This document shows, one piece after another, positions 47,063 to 59,624 of a stretch of DNA of 64,000 nucleotides. Below the pieces are notes generated by a model that was not told the origin of the DNA, made no database searches, and was given only the letters and a program-made list of their open reading frames with translations. The stretch spans positions 129,982,277-130,046,276 of the forward strand of contig OX352761.1 in the NCBI GenBank assembly GCA_947095585.1. Reading direction: 5' to 3'. Both the position numbers and the translations under genes were made by a program. Origin of the DNA: Nephrocerus scutellatus. Its lineage: Eukaryota > Arthropoda > Insecta > Diptera > Pipunculidae. Position 1 is the first letter of the stretch. Each line of letters opens with the position of its first letter.

Positions 47063-48913
47063 TTATTAGACACTTTTCTATAAAACTTGGTCTTATATAA
47101 ATGCCTGGTTGCAAGTAATCTTCACTTCTAAGGTAACATAAAAAGAAAAGGTGTTTAACGTGATAGATCGACTGTATATTGTTAGCGTACTGGATAAAAT
47201 GGATTGTTTGTTAGTGTAATTGATCAAATGGATTTGTTTATTTATAGATTCACGCCTTTTACCTAAGTAAGGTAGGGTTGTTCGAAGTCTAATTTTCACT
47301 CGCAGTAAGTGAAAAGTTAACACGATAAATAATTTTCGCATTCACTAACGCACTGTCAGGTTAACAAGACAACGACTATGTTAAAAATTCTGTTAAAATT
47401 TACGTTTTTTTTAAATCTTGGTTAAAGTATACACATTATATTTTATTTAACTTGTTCCATTGTTGATTCAATGAAGGAACTCATTGAACTAAATAAAAAT
47501 AGTTTCAATTACCCTAAAACATCCTTGAGATACCTTCTTTAAAATAACCGCCTGTAAGCAAACAACGTGATTTGTTTAGTAATGTTCTTGTGAAAAAACT
47601 TAATTTAAATAAAATTAGTGTGGTTTTGTTCGACCTACAATTAATTATAATAAGTAATCGTTAATTTTCAAGCAACCAAGCAACACAAAAGTTCAAAAAT
47701 ACCTATTATTAGCCGCCAAGTCCACACAATCTCCAATTGTACCAATTAGAAAAATCATTACCCCTTCCACACTACATCGCAAACGCAACCACATATTTAT
47801 TTGGCTATAAGGGCACACTACAAGGCATCAATTCATTAATGTTATTGCATGGGAAAATTGTACCCTTGTAAGTACAAGTACAAGCACAAGTGTCACATTT
47901 TTTCGTTACACACATTTACTAGTATCTCAAAAAGAAAAAAAGCGGTACGACGTATGACATACATACATACAACGTACACCAGAGAAAAGTGTTTGCCCGA
48001 CACTTTATAGTTAAAGATATGAGTTGGTGAAGACTCAAGACTTCCAACATTTAGTAGCAGTATCCTCATGCAGCACAAAACAATATTGCTTCCATGCTAC
48101 GAAATTCTTTGGAGCAGCTATCGCTGTCTTGTGCTTTTGACTAACTTTCTGGTCAGTTTTTGGTGGTAAAAAGAAAAGAACATACATATAGAACAGTATA
48201 ATCAAATCCACAAATGAGAAAACTAAACAAAGTCATATGGCAACAGATGTAATATGTCGCAGCTATTGAAAATGGACAAATGACACAAAGGATAATAGAC
48301 ATTAGACAATTCAAGGAAAATTGGTACATTACTCTTTCGTTTCATTTTTCAAATGGCCAACATTTTTTTCTCTTTTTATTTGAGCAAACATACCATCATC
48401 AATATACTTATTGTTTGCTTCTTAGACATTAGATACGTTCGGCTACTACTCGTAAATTTTTCTGGGTATTTTGAAAAAGCATTTATTGTCGTATCCTGCT
48501 GCGGCCTGCTGAAGGGATCTCAGTATGAACAAATGAATGGAAAAGTTTTTCGATGAAATTCTAAAGATGAACAATCTCACTTCACCACTGATGCCATTTC
48601 CGAAGTCCATATTCTAAGGACAATTTTGGTTTGTTGGCTGACCGACAAACGCCGGGATTTTGGTCTGCGTTCTTGTCGGAGCTGCTTAGATAAGTCGGAG
48701 AAGATACTGGAAAAATAAAAATATATCTATAGACTGACCAGTGAGAAATGTTAAGAATGGAAAAACCACCTAAAGAATTTATATTCGCTAAAGAAACAGA
48801 AAAGTAAAAATTGCTCTCGCATCAGTTGCATAAGTTTGATATATGGATTTTGGTCTCTTGAGTTCTTTTGTTTAGCTGATAAAAATGTATTTTCTATTGC
48901 AGTGCCGATCTTC
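47063..48913. other. unassigned AT-rich part of dup B unit
   Basis: Frames of 61-82 codons have no motif. The equivalent in copy 2 is 49791-51642. Confidence 0.45.
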
Positions 48914-49301
48914 GAAAGATTGGAAATTCCCAACAGTCTTATGGTAAGAAATTTTACTTTACGTCACTTATATGTACTTAGTTTTTTTGTGAGATTTTTT
49001 ACCTCTAGAAATAGGTAGACGAGAAATGTGTTTTTTAGTAACAAGACCATCGATCATCGCTGTTCATTCATTTGCATTGAAAACTACTTTGCAGATGGCG
49101 TTCAGTGTAGAGTATATCACTCTTGAATGTAACGCCATGGTCTTTATAAATAATTTTATAAATAAACATTTAAGGATTAAAGATATTAAGATAATGCACT
49201 ACTCCTTAACAGTTAAACCACTAACTAAATAATAAAATGTCCCGTAGTTCTGTATTGAATAAATGACATTCGTATACATTCGTGATACCTCCAATTACTA
49301 G

Positions 49302-49443
49302 GCGATTGGTATTACAGAAATCAACATAACGCTCTCCGTTATTGTTCTGGTCACCAAGCCCGGTGAAATGCCATCACTTGCTTAAGCATAGTATTTTCGC
49401 TTCCTACCTTGGCGTTGAAGTCCCCCATCACCATTACAATGTG
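49302..49443 (-). mobile_element. RTE-type LINE endonuclease scrap (dup B copy 2)
   Basis: Duplicate of 46574-46715 with the same GDFNAKVG reading. Confidence 0.8.
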
Positions 49444-49527
49444 CGAAATGGGTCCTAATAAGATCAAAAATTACATTGTTAATAATTCCGGATACAGTTT
49501 ATTGAATAGTTTTTAAATTCTCTATAT

Positions 49528-49790
49528 AACCTGTCGTCCGTGGCTGGCTGGTGGAATCTTGTGATAAATTTTTAACCAACTTCCTATAGCCCGATTTTAT
49601 TCAAACTTTGCACATATGTGTAAATCCGACGACAACACATGTTGTAGAAATTTGGAAGTGATCGGACTATAGGGCCAAGGGGCCGCCATATACATTCTTT
49701 TAAAATTAACCCGATTCAAACTTTGACACACATATGTATCTCCGATCACAGAATTTACATAAATAATTTTAATTTTTATGGGTCGTTTTT
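49528..49790 (+). repeat. dispersed repeat pair, CCCGATTTTATTCAAACTTT family (dup B copy 2)
   Basis: Same arrangement as 46800-47062, carried over by the duplication. Confidence 0.6.
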
Positions 49791-51642
49791 TTATTAGACA
49801 CTTTTCTATAAAACTTGGTCTTATATAAATGCCTGGTTGCAAGTAATCTTCACTTCTAAGGTAACATAAAAAGAAAAGGTGTTTAACGTGATAGATCGAC
49901 TGTATATTGTTAGCGTACTGGATAAAATGGATTGTTTGTTAGTGTAATTGATCAAATGGATTTGTTTATTTATAGATTCACGCCTTTTACCTAAGTAAGG
50001 TAGGGTTGTTCGAAGTCTAATTTTCACTCGCAGTAAGTGAAAAGTTAACACGATAAATAATTTTCGCATTCACTAACGCACTGTCAGGTTAACAAGACAA
50101 CGACTATGTTAAAAATTCTGTTAAAATTTACGTTTTTTTTAAATCTTGGTTAAAGTATACACATTATATTTTATTTAACTTGTTCCATTGTTGATTCAAT
50201 GAAGGAACTCATTGAACTAAATAAAAATAGTTTCAATTACCCTAAAACATCCTTGAGATACCTTCTTTAAAATAACCGCCTGTAAGCAAACAACGTGATT
50301 TGTTTAGTAATGTTCTTGTGAAAAAACTTAATTTAAATAAAATTAGTGTGGTTTTGTTCGACCTACAATTAATTATAATAAGTAATCGTTAATTTTCAAG
50401 CAACCAAGCAACACAAAAGTTCAAAAATACCTATTATTAGCCGCCAAGTCCACACAATCTCCAATTGTACCAATTAGAAAAATCATTACCCCTTCCACAC
50501 TACATCGCAAACGCAACCACATATTTATTTGGCTATAAGGGCACACTACAAGGCATCAATTCATTAATGTTATTGCATGGGAAAATTGTACCCTTGTAAG
50601 TACAAGTACAAGCACAAGTGTCACATTTTTTCGTTACACACATTTACTAGTATCTCAAAAAGAAAAAAAGCGGTACGACGTATGACATACATACATACAA
50701 CGTACACCAGAGAAAAGTGTTTGCCCGACACTTTATAGTTAAAGATATGAGTTGGTGAAGACTCAAGACTTCCAACATTTAGTAGCAGTATCCTCATGCA
50801 GCACAAAACAATATTGCTTCCATGCTACGAAATTCTTTGGAGCAGCTATCGCTGTCTTGTGCTTTTGACTAACTTTCTGGTCAGTTTTTGGTGGTAAAAA
50901 GAAAAGAACATACATATAGAACAGTATAATCAAATCCACAAATGAGAAAACTAAACAAAGTCATATGGCAACAGATGTAATATGTCGCAGCTATTGAAAA
51001 TGGACAAATGACACAAAGGATAATAGACATTAGACAATTCAAGGAAAATTGGTACATTACTCTTTCGTTTCATTTTTCAAATGGCCAACATTTTTTTTCT
51101 CTTTTTATTTGAGCAAACATACCATCATCAATATACTTATTGTTTGCTTCTTAGACATTAGATACGTTCGGCTACTACTCGTAAATTTTTCTGGGTATTT
51201 TGAAAAAGCATTTATTGTCGTATCCTGCTGCGGCCTGCTGAAGGGATCTCAGTATGAACAAATGAATGGAAAAGTTTTTCGATGAAATTCTAAAGATGAA
51301 CAATCTCACTTCACCACTGATGCCATTTCCGAAGTCCATATTCTAAGGACAATTTTGGTTTGTTGGCTGACCGACAAACGCCGGGATTTTGGTCTGCGTT
51401 CTTGTCGGAGCTGCTTAGATAAGTCGGAGAAGATACTGGAAAAATAAAAATATATCTATAGACTGACCAGTGAGAAATGTTAAGAATGGAAAAACCACCT
51501 AAAGAATTTATATTCGCTAAAGAAACAGAAAAGTAAAAATTGCTCTCGCATCAGTTGCATAAGTTTGATATATGGATTTTGGTCTCTTGAGTTCTTTTGT
51601 TTAGCTGATAAAAATGTATTTTCTATTGCAGTGCCGATCTTC

Positions 51643-52244
51643 AAAGAAGCTTTTAATGATGTTTATCTGTATGAAAACTTATTATGTATAAGAAACGAAA
51701 GCCTTAGGTAGAATAACTTTAAATCTGTGATTAGCGACCCTTTAATTTACGCCTGTCAATAGCGATGACCTCACTATAAAAAAAGAGAGGTCTACGCGGT
51801 CGATCGAATGAAATTAATAAAATATAATATCTACTTTATTTTCGGGTCTTCGTCTAATGTTTTGTTTCCGGTATATTCCTTTTATGCAAGAAACTGTCTG
51901 CTTCCATTAAATTTAATATGTAACCAACCTACATTGAATCTTGTGATTAATTTTTAACCCACTTCCTAAGGGCCTTTGACAATGCTTTCTATAAAAATTT
52001 CCCGATTTTCTTCAAATTTTGTACAAAAGGAACCCTATACATTTGCATGTTTTCTGACGAATCTTGTTTGTTCTATGTCGTGTTCAGGATCTCGTGAAGT
52101 GATTAGAACTTGTAGTGGTGCGCTTAGAAAGGAGTTTTTTTTAATTTCTGTACATTTTTAGGCTTTTAGACCACTGATTAATGACAGTTTCCATCAATTA
52201 TCCGGGTAACTCCAGTTAAAAATGTCTACATATTGACTTCTTGT
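51643..52244. repeat. unassigned, with a weak dispersed-repeat copy
   Basis: At 51.93-52.05 kb the phrase GAATCTTGTGATTAATTTTT, then ACCCACTTCCTA and TTCCCGATTTTCTTCAAATT matches the leading part of the repeat at 46.80 kb. Nothing else was recognised. Confidence 0.45.
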
Positions 52245-52430
52245 GGGCGCCGCCGTGGCTATAGTAGTAAGTGCGTTGGACTACTAAGCGGGATGTTCGC
52301 AGTTCGAATTCCAGAAAGCACCAAAAAGCTTTTTCACGGTCCACTTCTCGCGATTGTCTGCCAAATGTCCGAGAGTATTAAGTGTTATAGAAAGCTTCTC
52401 AAATTGTATTGCTGCTTTGAATTGTAGATT
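52245..52430 (+). mobile_element. tRNA-headed SINE, third copy
   Basis: Starts GGGCGCCGCCGTGGCTATAG, with TAGTAAGTGCGTTGGACTAC (D-arm and anticodon region) and box B CAGTTCGAATTCCAG at about 52294. The body carries CACGGTCCACTTCTCGCGA, CCAAATGTCCGAGAGTATTA and AAAGCTTCTCAAATTG. It shares these with the copies at 21.15 and 21.58 kb, and is shorter than the first. Confidence 0.85.
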
Positions 52431-52626
52431 TCTTTTCCACTTAGGGGATATGTTATTCTCCTTGTGTTCTAGAAGAACACGTGCAGTATAATAAAACGCT
52501 ATGAAATTCTGCTCACGAAAATAGAATTGTTTTTGAAACAGTATGATGACTTGTCAATCCACTTACACAAAACTTATATTGAATATTAATAACGGAAATG
52601 TACATTTAATAAAAATATATACAAAA
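52431..52626. other. unassigned spacer
   Basis: AT-rich, no feature recognised. Confidence 0.4.
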
Positions 52627-53210
52627 ACTAGCTGATCCGACAGCCGTTGTTCTGTCCAGCTTTCAATATACTTGTTTGTGATCGTTTTGTGAATTTGTGA
52701 AGAGCTCTTTATAGGGTATTTTGAAGAACTTTTGTGAGTCTTTTAAGGGCCTTGTGGAGGTCGTTTGTGAGCCTTTTTTAGTGTCTTTTGGGAAGTCTTT
52801 TGAGAATCTTTTGAAGGTTTTTGTCGGTCCTTTGATGACCTTTTGGAGGTTTTTAAAGATTCTTTTATAATTCCTTTTTTGGCCCTTTGGGGGTCTTTTG
52901 GGGTCTTTTTGGGGATCTTTTGTGATTTTTTTGAAGGTCTGTCCGAGATATTTTGGTGATTCTTTTAGGTTTTGGGGGTCTTTTTGCGGTCTTTTAAGGG
53001 TGTTTTGGCTCCATTTTTGCCCACAACATCAAAGAAAGTTTACTTCACTCTTAACAAACTTCACGTTTAACAAACAAAACAAAAAAAGATTTTAAATTCA
53101 AATCCATCGTTCGAATCGTGAAATCCTTTGAAAGACGCACTTCTAGCCGTTCTCAAGTGATGCGGTTACCAACGAACTGCATTTAATTTTTATATATATA
53201 GATATAGATG
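52627..53210 (+). repeat. insect dispersed repeat (CTAGCTGATCCGACAG... type) with GGTCTTTT core
   Basis: Opens ACTAGCTGATCCGACAGCCG, then TTGTTCTGTCC, a leader seen at one end of many insect non-autonomous repeats. It closes with TTTAATTTTTATATATATAG followed by ATATAGATG. Between about 52.72 and 53.01 kb is a degenerate array of GGTCTTTTGGGG/GGTCTTTTTG motifs of the same kind as at 42.1 kb. After the array comes GAATCGTGAAATCCTTTGAA and CCGTTCTCAAGTGATGCGGT. Short chance frames only; the element class is not established. Confidence 0.55.
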
Positions 53211-54112
53211 TATTAGTTTTTACAAAGACACAAGAAAAACAACTGCTTTTAATGACGAGTATCGAGCGAGTGAGCATTCTCGCTAAGACAAATAAGTTCA
53301 AACTTAAAGCGAGTAACCCAAGCTGTGACGATATAGGTGAAAGTAACTGTTTTCTACGCTATAACGTACCCTCGAAAGTAGGCATTATCGACACTAGTGT
53401 TTTAACATACGAGTACAATTTTTATATTTATCACCTAAAATGTATTGTCGATGACTAAATATGACTGTAATTAACTAAGAAATAAACTATTATTTTGTCG
53501 CTTATGATCTCATTCGCAATCCTTGAAGAAGCCCTTAGCAAAATATTCATTATCCTTAATGATTTATGTTGGTCAAAGAGAGACACCCTCAACCACTTAC
53601 GACGTCAACGATTTATATTCAGTTCGTTGCCAGTATAAACTAAATGACTTGTCACACAATGCGGCAATGTGTACATTCTATCAAAAGACCCAATAACCTA
53701 TGGAATAATAAATTATTGCGTTCAATAATTTAATTTCAATGTGTCGTCCTTTACGTTTATTTGCGAGCGTTTGGAGGAAACATTTTCGCTTATTCGTGAG
53801 TACACGCAATTAATCTCAATTAGTTTTCGTTTAATTCTTGGAATTCTTGGCAAATAAAAAAAGTGTAGTATCTGTATAAATGTGTATTTATTGGTATGTA
53901 TAGGGCGCTAATTGCAAAGGTTGCTATAATAAATATGCACAAGGAGATCAAATTCAATCGAGCTATAGAGTAATGTTAAATTTTAATCTTTTTACCTATA
54001 TAGAGTTACAACGGTGATATTAGAACTATTATCAACTATCTAATGATTTGGGGTGTTTAATGCTTATAATTTATAAACATTAGGTTTTGCAATTAGTTTG
54101 TGGTTAATATGG
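53211..54112. other. AT-rich stretch, nothing identified
   Basis: A 68-codon plus frame (53252-53458) has no motif. Confidence 0.45.
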
Positions 54113-54215
54113 GATGGCATTGGAAAAAGTGATTCAAGACTCTGATGTAACAGCAAAAGAAATAATCCTGTATAAACCATCCACCCAAATACTGGCTTAC
54201 ACAGACGATATTTTT
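54113..54215 (+). mobile_element. RTE-type LINE RT scrap with active site
   Basis: Reads MALEKVIQDSDVTAKEIILY, then STQILAYTDDIF. It aligns with LALRKLIRDSDVTARGIILC and QLLAYAHNID of the 26.7-kb copy. The active site YADD is YTDD, so both Asp are kept. It stops after about 34 codons; a tail of the same family lies 1.8 kb downstream. Confidence 0.8.
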
Positions 54216-55339
54216 AAGAAGTTCATAAAACTAATTTGCCAAACATACGCTTTAAGAATGCATAAACCTATACGCCTAGTATTTAGGCGTGGAGACTCGA
54301 TAACATCACTAGATCTCAGCACCGTTGAAAATACTTTTTGAGCTAGGCCAGTACCATACCCTGGTTAAACAAAACAATCATAATGACATATGTAACTACA
54401 TCATTATAAACTCTAAGGATGCCAGAATATTCATGCGTTTATTTTAATAAAACAAAATAAAGACTCGAACAACAAAATTAGGATATAATCTGTATGAAAA
54501 GTGAAAACTTTCTCTTTATTCGGAAACCCACAAAGTACATGGGTGATGTAAGAGCCAAACCGTTTCATGTCAGAATTAAAGGATTTCCAAATTAACATAT
54601 TTTCCTAAATGTCCCCAAATCTTCGAGATTAATGGAAGATTTCTAATAAAAGTTGTTATTTTATGATAATATATGCGACAATACAAGAAGTTATAGCATA
54701 CAAGTTTAGTGGTAATCCACATATGTAAGCCATTATCCTTGTACTTGGTAATCAGTTGCAGGCATTCACCCGTTATTTCATATAAAATCGGGGCAACAAT
54801 TTATGATATGTATCTGGGGCTGATTGTTTATAAATACATTTAATGATAATTCTCCTATAAACAAAGTGGCCAAAAAGTGAGCTCAAATTTCTCCTATCAT
54901 CCACAAAATGATACCAAATATTTGGGTTAAATACCTTTTGGCTGCCTCCAACTTTATTGAAAACCGCACAAGCATTTAGAAAGTTATTTGTGAAATTTAT
55001 GTTTTCGCTTAAATATGAAATAAATTTCTACTGGCAGACCGATTTTGGAACGAACGGACTGAATATTTATCTACCGGACTGATATATATGTGCTAATGTA
55101 TTAAAAATGTATGTTGGTAATGATTTTGTTGTTTTATGATAATGCTTTTATTATTTTCTTGAAAATTGGTTGAAATATTAGCGTATTTTACCAACCCGTT
55201 ATAGATGAAATAAAATGATTACATGTTGTCCAACTATATTATGTACCTTATGTACTAATAGATCTAGAAGATTTAAGAAAAATTAGTAAAATATATTATG
55301 CAATTTTGGAATATATTGCAATTTTGTTTAGCTTATTGC
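54216..55339. other. AT-rich stretch, nothing identified
   Basis: No coding or repeat signal recognised. Confidence 0.45.
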
Positions 55340-55440
55340 CAAGTCTTCCTTAAAGATTTGCACCACGGCAATACGGGGTGCAGCCCTATTAAAATTAAAA
55401 ATAAAACAAAAAATCAAAGACTTCTCCCTGGTTCATTCAG
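55340..55440 (-). mobile_element. LINE 3'-UTR scrap
   Basis: CCACGGCAATACGGGGTGCA, then GCCCTATTAAAATTAAAAAT and AAAAC matches the 3' UTR of the minus-strand LINE at about 19.52-19.56 kb (CACGGCAATAAGTTGGGCTA, GCCCTTTATTAAATTC). Its partner phrase CTTCTCCCTGGTTCATTC also has a counterpart near 19.64 kb. Confidence 0.55.
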
Positions 55441-55985
55441 TTTCATGTTCGGTTCAGAAAACCGACCATGTAACTAATCAGGTGGATCAATCAAATTAGC
55501 TATAATATTGGTTCAGGTCCGCCCAGTTTGCCTTTTTGACGCGCCAGAAAAGCCTTTTAGAAATAGGCTCTATAAGGGCTGGGTTAGTTGAAAATTCTGC
55601 AATTACCAAACCGTGTTCGGAAAGTCCTAATGGAGCAGATAAATATTTGAATATTTTTCTGGCATAGTAGTTAGAAATAAATATTAAAGCTGAGGTTAAT
55701 TGTCCAGTAGTATCAGTATACCTAATTGGCTTAACAACGAGTTGGGTGAGAAGATTAATATTTGATTAATTAATATTTCTGCTATTTCACCTGTTCAACC
55801 TCTAAAATTCTAAAAGGTCAACCAAGTATCATTGTGGACATTTAAATCGCCCAAGACTTCCAATTCGAATAACATATTTATGTTACGTATACGCCACCAT
55901 ACATAACTTTGTTTTGGGTTTTCTTTTCTCAATTGAGATAAAAGTAACGTAAAATGTAAGTCTTTCATCCATATTATATGCCAAA
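55441..55985. other. unassigned
   Basis: No feature recognised. The 83-codon minus frame at 55810-56061 overlaps the RTE tail in the wrong strand and is a shadow. Confidence 0.4.
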
Positions 55986-56081
55986 CTGAATGACATCGGC
56001 TCGAAATCGGGACCAGTGGAGAGTTTTTTGGAGGAAGACAGGACCACGGTTGTGGAGCCAAATATGATGATGATGATGATA
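55986..56081 (+). mobile_element. RTE-type LINE 3' end
   Basis: Reads LNDIGSKSGPVESFLEEDR then VVEPNMMMM, matching the tail DDIGS, SGQVKRL and (V)EPNMMMM of the 26.7-kb copy, ending in the (ATG)n tail. About 30 codons survive. Confidence 0.8.
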
Positions 56082-58789
56082 CGAAATTATTTATACGGAG
56101 AAAAATTCCGAGATTACAAATACAAGTAAATCTTCTCGAAAGTTGGCATCAATATTTTTAAAAATGTTAAAACGCCGACCCTTAAATATCTCGATTTAAA
56201 AACAAAGTGACTTATGCCATTTTCAAAATAAACGGCTCATATATAGATTTCAGTGGACATTCTAGTTAGTCACTAGAATTGTGAGCAAAATTAAAAGCAC
56301 TGCACATGCACACCCAAATTAATTAGGTACCTATAAAAGAACACATTAGCTTTGTTTACTTTTAATAGCTCATTAGACTGAATAAATCGGTTGAAGCAAA
56401 TCAATTTTTTTTAAATTTTCTGATAAAAAAAAATTAAATAAACAAATATCCGCTTGTGCTCTTTCTTCTCAGCAGTTTACGTTCTTATCCTTTGTGCTTA
56501 TCCTTTATGCCATTGTTACCCACAATTTAATTTAGTTAATTTGTTTCTTTTATCAGTTGTCCGTTATTCGATTCAATAAATGCAAGCTAAGAATATTTTT
56601 TAAACAAATTGATATTTTTACATCTCAGTATCTAAGGATCAGACTTTCAATTTTTTTTTTATCAAAAGTACGGTTCTTTCGTTTCAATTGCGATACTACA
56701 ATATCGCGTACTTCACTTAGTTATATATGCAACGCAAGAACGCAATTATTGAAATTCGATGAACCGATGCTGTGTTCTGTGGCTTACTGAGTAATGGTGG
56801 CAGAAGGAATGTTTCTCGAAAAGGACTTTATCGTTGTCATTATCATTGAACGTATACTACAAATCGAATACAACGTTTAGTCGGCAGTTACCGACTAGGA
56901 CAGTTTTTTAACATTTATATTGCGAGCATTTCTAAGAAGAACAAACTTTTAAAAATTTATAAACACTAGTTGATATTTTGGTACAAATTACATTCTTATT
57001 TTATTTTCAAGTTCAACCCAAGTTAAATTTTTTATTGACTTTAAAAAATTTTGCTTTAAAAAATAACCGATTGGGAATGAATTACAAATACGAGCACAAA
57101 TTTATATTCCAGAGATTGGGAGGGTAAAAATTGTCATTTCTTTTACATTTTATAAGAGTAAAACATAATTCATTGAAACTCATTTACATTTTTTTTTTAC
57201 ATTTTGTAGGTATGAATATCCCTTCTGTGATAGCGTTTTCGGTTCACGTGTATATGTTTGTTAATAAATAATTTGCATTGTTAAGTTCCTTTTACATGAC
57301 ATTTTGAGCTGTTAACAAAGATTTTATACTTTTTAATTTTGATCATAAGCTAGCGGTCAAATGAAAGTCAAAATATATTTTTAGTTTCAATCTGTGTAAA
57401 GGGAACGAATTCACGTTAACGCAAATTTTTTTTTTTTTTTGTATAACGCCTGCATTCATTTTCAAATGACAATTCAGAATATACTTACTGCACTACATAT
57501 TTTAAAAAATGTAAATGTTGTTAAAGGGGGCACTACTATTAACTTAACATTACATTACAACACAATATTTAAATTTTTATACGAACTGAAAACATAAGAA
57601 AAGACCCAACACCAAAAAACATTGTTTCTTATGCGAATATTTTTGCATAAGTAGTGTCCCAGTTAACTTGTAAATGTACAGTAAATGACAACAGAAACAC
57701 TAATGCGATTCCAATGTTGTTGTTGGTTGTTTTTCATAAATTTTCATTCTTGAAACCCAATAGCATATTATTATGATGGTTAAATTTTTCCATTTTTTCG
57801 GTAGGTAACGCATATTCAGAAACCACTTAAAAGTTTGGAAAACAACGCAAACTAACAAACAAAAGGAAAATAAACTTCTCCCGTTTCGTTAAAAAGTTTC
57901 ATATTAATAAAAGTTTAGTCACGTATCGTATTTCGATACTTAAATTACTACCGCAAAGGACAGAATTCCACTAAAGAAATATGAGCTTTTTTTTAATTTG
58001 CTTATCTGTATTTATGTGATTTTTTCAATCTGTTCGCACTCGTTATACCATCGACATAATCCTATATAAATGCGGTTCACATGCGATTAATTTATCATAA
58101 TGAACTAAGAGCTACGATTTCGCTGGTATTCCATGCACCATGGCCATTTTCATTTTATTTTGGTACTTTTCATCCCATTTGATAGTCATTCAGTAAACTG
58201 CTTCATTGCATAATCCTTCATGTAAATTGCATTCCACAGAACTGCAAGCTGCGTTTCAGTTTACACCAGATGAAATAATTTTGATTTATGGGAATCCTTT
58301 TCTGATGATGGACGCAGGGGCAATATAAAATACAGATACAGGCAGAGTTTCACCGAGTTTTTTTTATATAGAAACTTTCACGAACTTAATTATATTTTAC
58401 AGCGCTATGTAGTTCTGCGATGCCATGCTAAAATGCATATAAATTATGTAAGAACTGCATTACTGTATGTAAATTGTTCGTTTGGGATTTTTAAAATAAG
58501 TTACCTAAAACAACATGATTATCTGACCGACTTTTTCTCTCAAACAAAGTTAGTGTGTGTACGCACGTTAGAAATTACACTTTCTTGGCGCAATTGAAAG
58601 ATTAAGGCTAAGTATCCACGCTATGGATCCATACGATCAGAATGATAAGACGAGTAAAGGGAGACAGTAAATACGAACGATGGAATGTTATCGCACGACT
58701 CGATATTAAATAAATCACAATAGCGAGTTCACTGCGCAATAAAATGTCACAACCGGAAAATTAAGAATGCTTTGGTATATTAAATATAG
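56082..58789. other. AT-rich stretch, nothing identified
   Basis: No coding frame longer than 77 codons and none with a motif; no tandem array noted. Confidence 0.45.
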
Positions 58790-58799
58790 AAATATGTAT

Positions 58800-58985
58800 T
58801 AAAATTCTTTAAATATTATAAGAGATCCTCAAAAGAAAAACACTCCAAAAAAATCCTCAAAGACCCTTAAAAGACTCGCAAGAGACCCTCAAAAGACCAC
58901 TCAAAAAACTCACAAAAGACCTTCTCAAAGACCACCAAAAACTCAACCCACCAACTCAAACAAAGAAACGCCAAATACCCCTAAA
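58800..58985 (-). repeat. C/A-rich degenerate array (reverse of the GGTCTTTT arrays)
   Basis: AAAAGACC, AAAGACCCTTAAAAGACTC, CCTCAAAAGACCACTCAAAA and similar phrases recur every 8-14 bases. Read on the minus strand this is GGTCTTTTGAGGG, as at 42.1 and 52.7 kb. Confidence 0.8.
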
Positions 58986-59249
58986 CTAATCGTCGGACGA
59001 GGATGTGTTTTATTAGCGCTTGCAATTACACAGGCGGGCGTTAAAAGAAAGAAGAAAAATCCAAACGGTGTTCGCGTGTGACAATAACAAAGTGCCCCGC
59101 AGCGCAACTCAAAAAAGAAATCAGTGCACAATTATCGTGGGTATCCTTCCTTGCCCAATGCTGCTGGTTAAGCTGGAGATGTATCGGAGTGTTTTTTTTG
59201 TTTATTTATGTTTTGTGTTTCAGGGTGGATATAAGCAGAATTTATGAGC
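58986..59249. other. unassigned spacer between array and LINE scrap
   Basis: Overlapping short frames on both strands; no motif. Confidence 0.4.
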
Positions 59250-59530
59250 TAAGAACGTTTCCTGCTTGTCACTATTCTATCGCTTCTTCCATCAGCTGTG
59301 CTCAAGAGAAATAGCCAGTTGCATGCAACCTCACCTTGAATTCAACTGCAATACCCGTGGTGCTCTATATGCCCACCAGTTTACCCTCAAGCCCATCTTC
59401 GGACGTTATGTTAAGTAAAGAGACTCTTTCTTTAGTCGTTCAACACGAATGTCAAATGCTTTACCCAGCTCTGTATTCCCGCATCAATATAATCCACAGG
59501 CATTCAAAATGCATGCACAACGACATTTCC
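59250..59530 (+). mobile_element. CR1/Jockey-like LINE 3' coding scrap
   Basis: The plus strand reads FHQLCSREIASCMQPHLEFN, CNTRGALYAHQFTLKPIFGR, YVK* then RDSFFSRSTRMSNALPSSVF, PHQYNPQAFK. This is the same C-terminus as the minus-strand copy at 11.2-11.4 kb. One stop (after YVK) and a substituted Trp show decay. The longest open frame over it is in another phase and is a shadow. Confidence 0.8.
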
Positions 59531-59624
59531 TTCCTTGATACCTTAGTGCCCACGCTGTGCCTAGCATACTAAGAGTCTAAACCCCTTGAACGTGTGCCAG
59601 CGAAAATAAAAAGAAAGGAAAAGA

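Larger units (their letters stand above)
46186..48913. repeat. tandem duplication B, copy 1 (2.73-kb unit)
   Basis: The unit starting GAAAGATTGGAAATTCCCAA recurs at 48914, direct orientation, offset 2728. Copy 1 ends GTGCCGATCTTC (48913) and passes straight into copy 2. It contains a minus-strand RTE endonuclease scrap and two tandem pieces of the CCCGATTTTATTCAAACTTT repeat; the rest is unassigned AT-rich DNA. Confidence 0.97.
48914..51642. repeat. tandem duplication B, copy 2
   Basis: Direct copy of 46186-48913. I noticed two differences: T to G at 49126 (CTTGAATTTAACG becomes CTTGAATGTAACG) and one extra T in a T-run near 51.09 kb. That extra T gives the unit 2729 bases and changes the length of a small open frame. 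The match ends at 51642, where AAAGAAGC follows instead of GAAAGATT. Confidence 0.97.
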
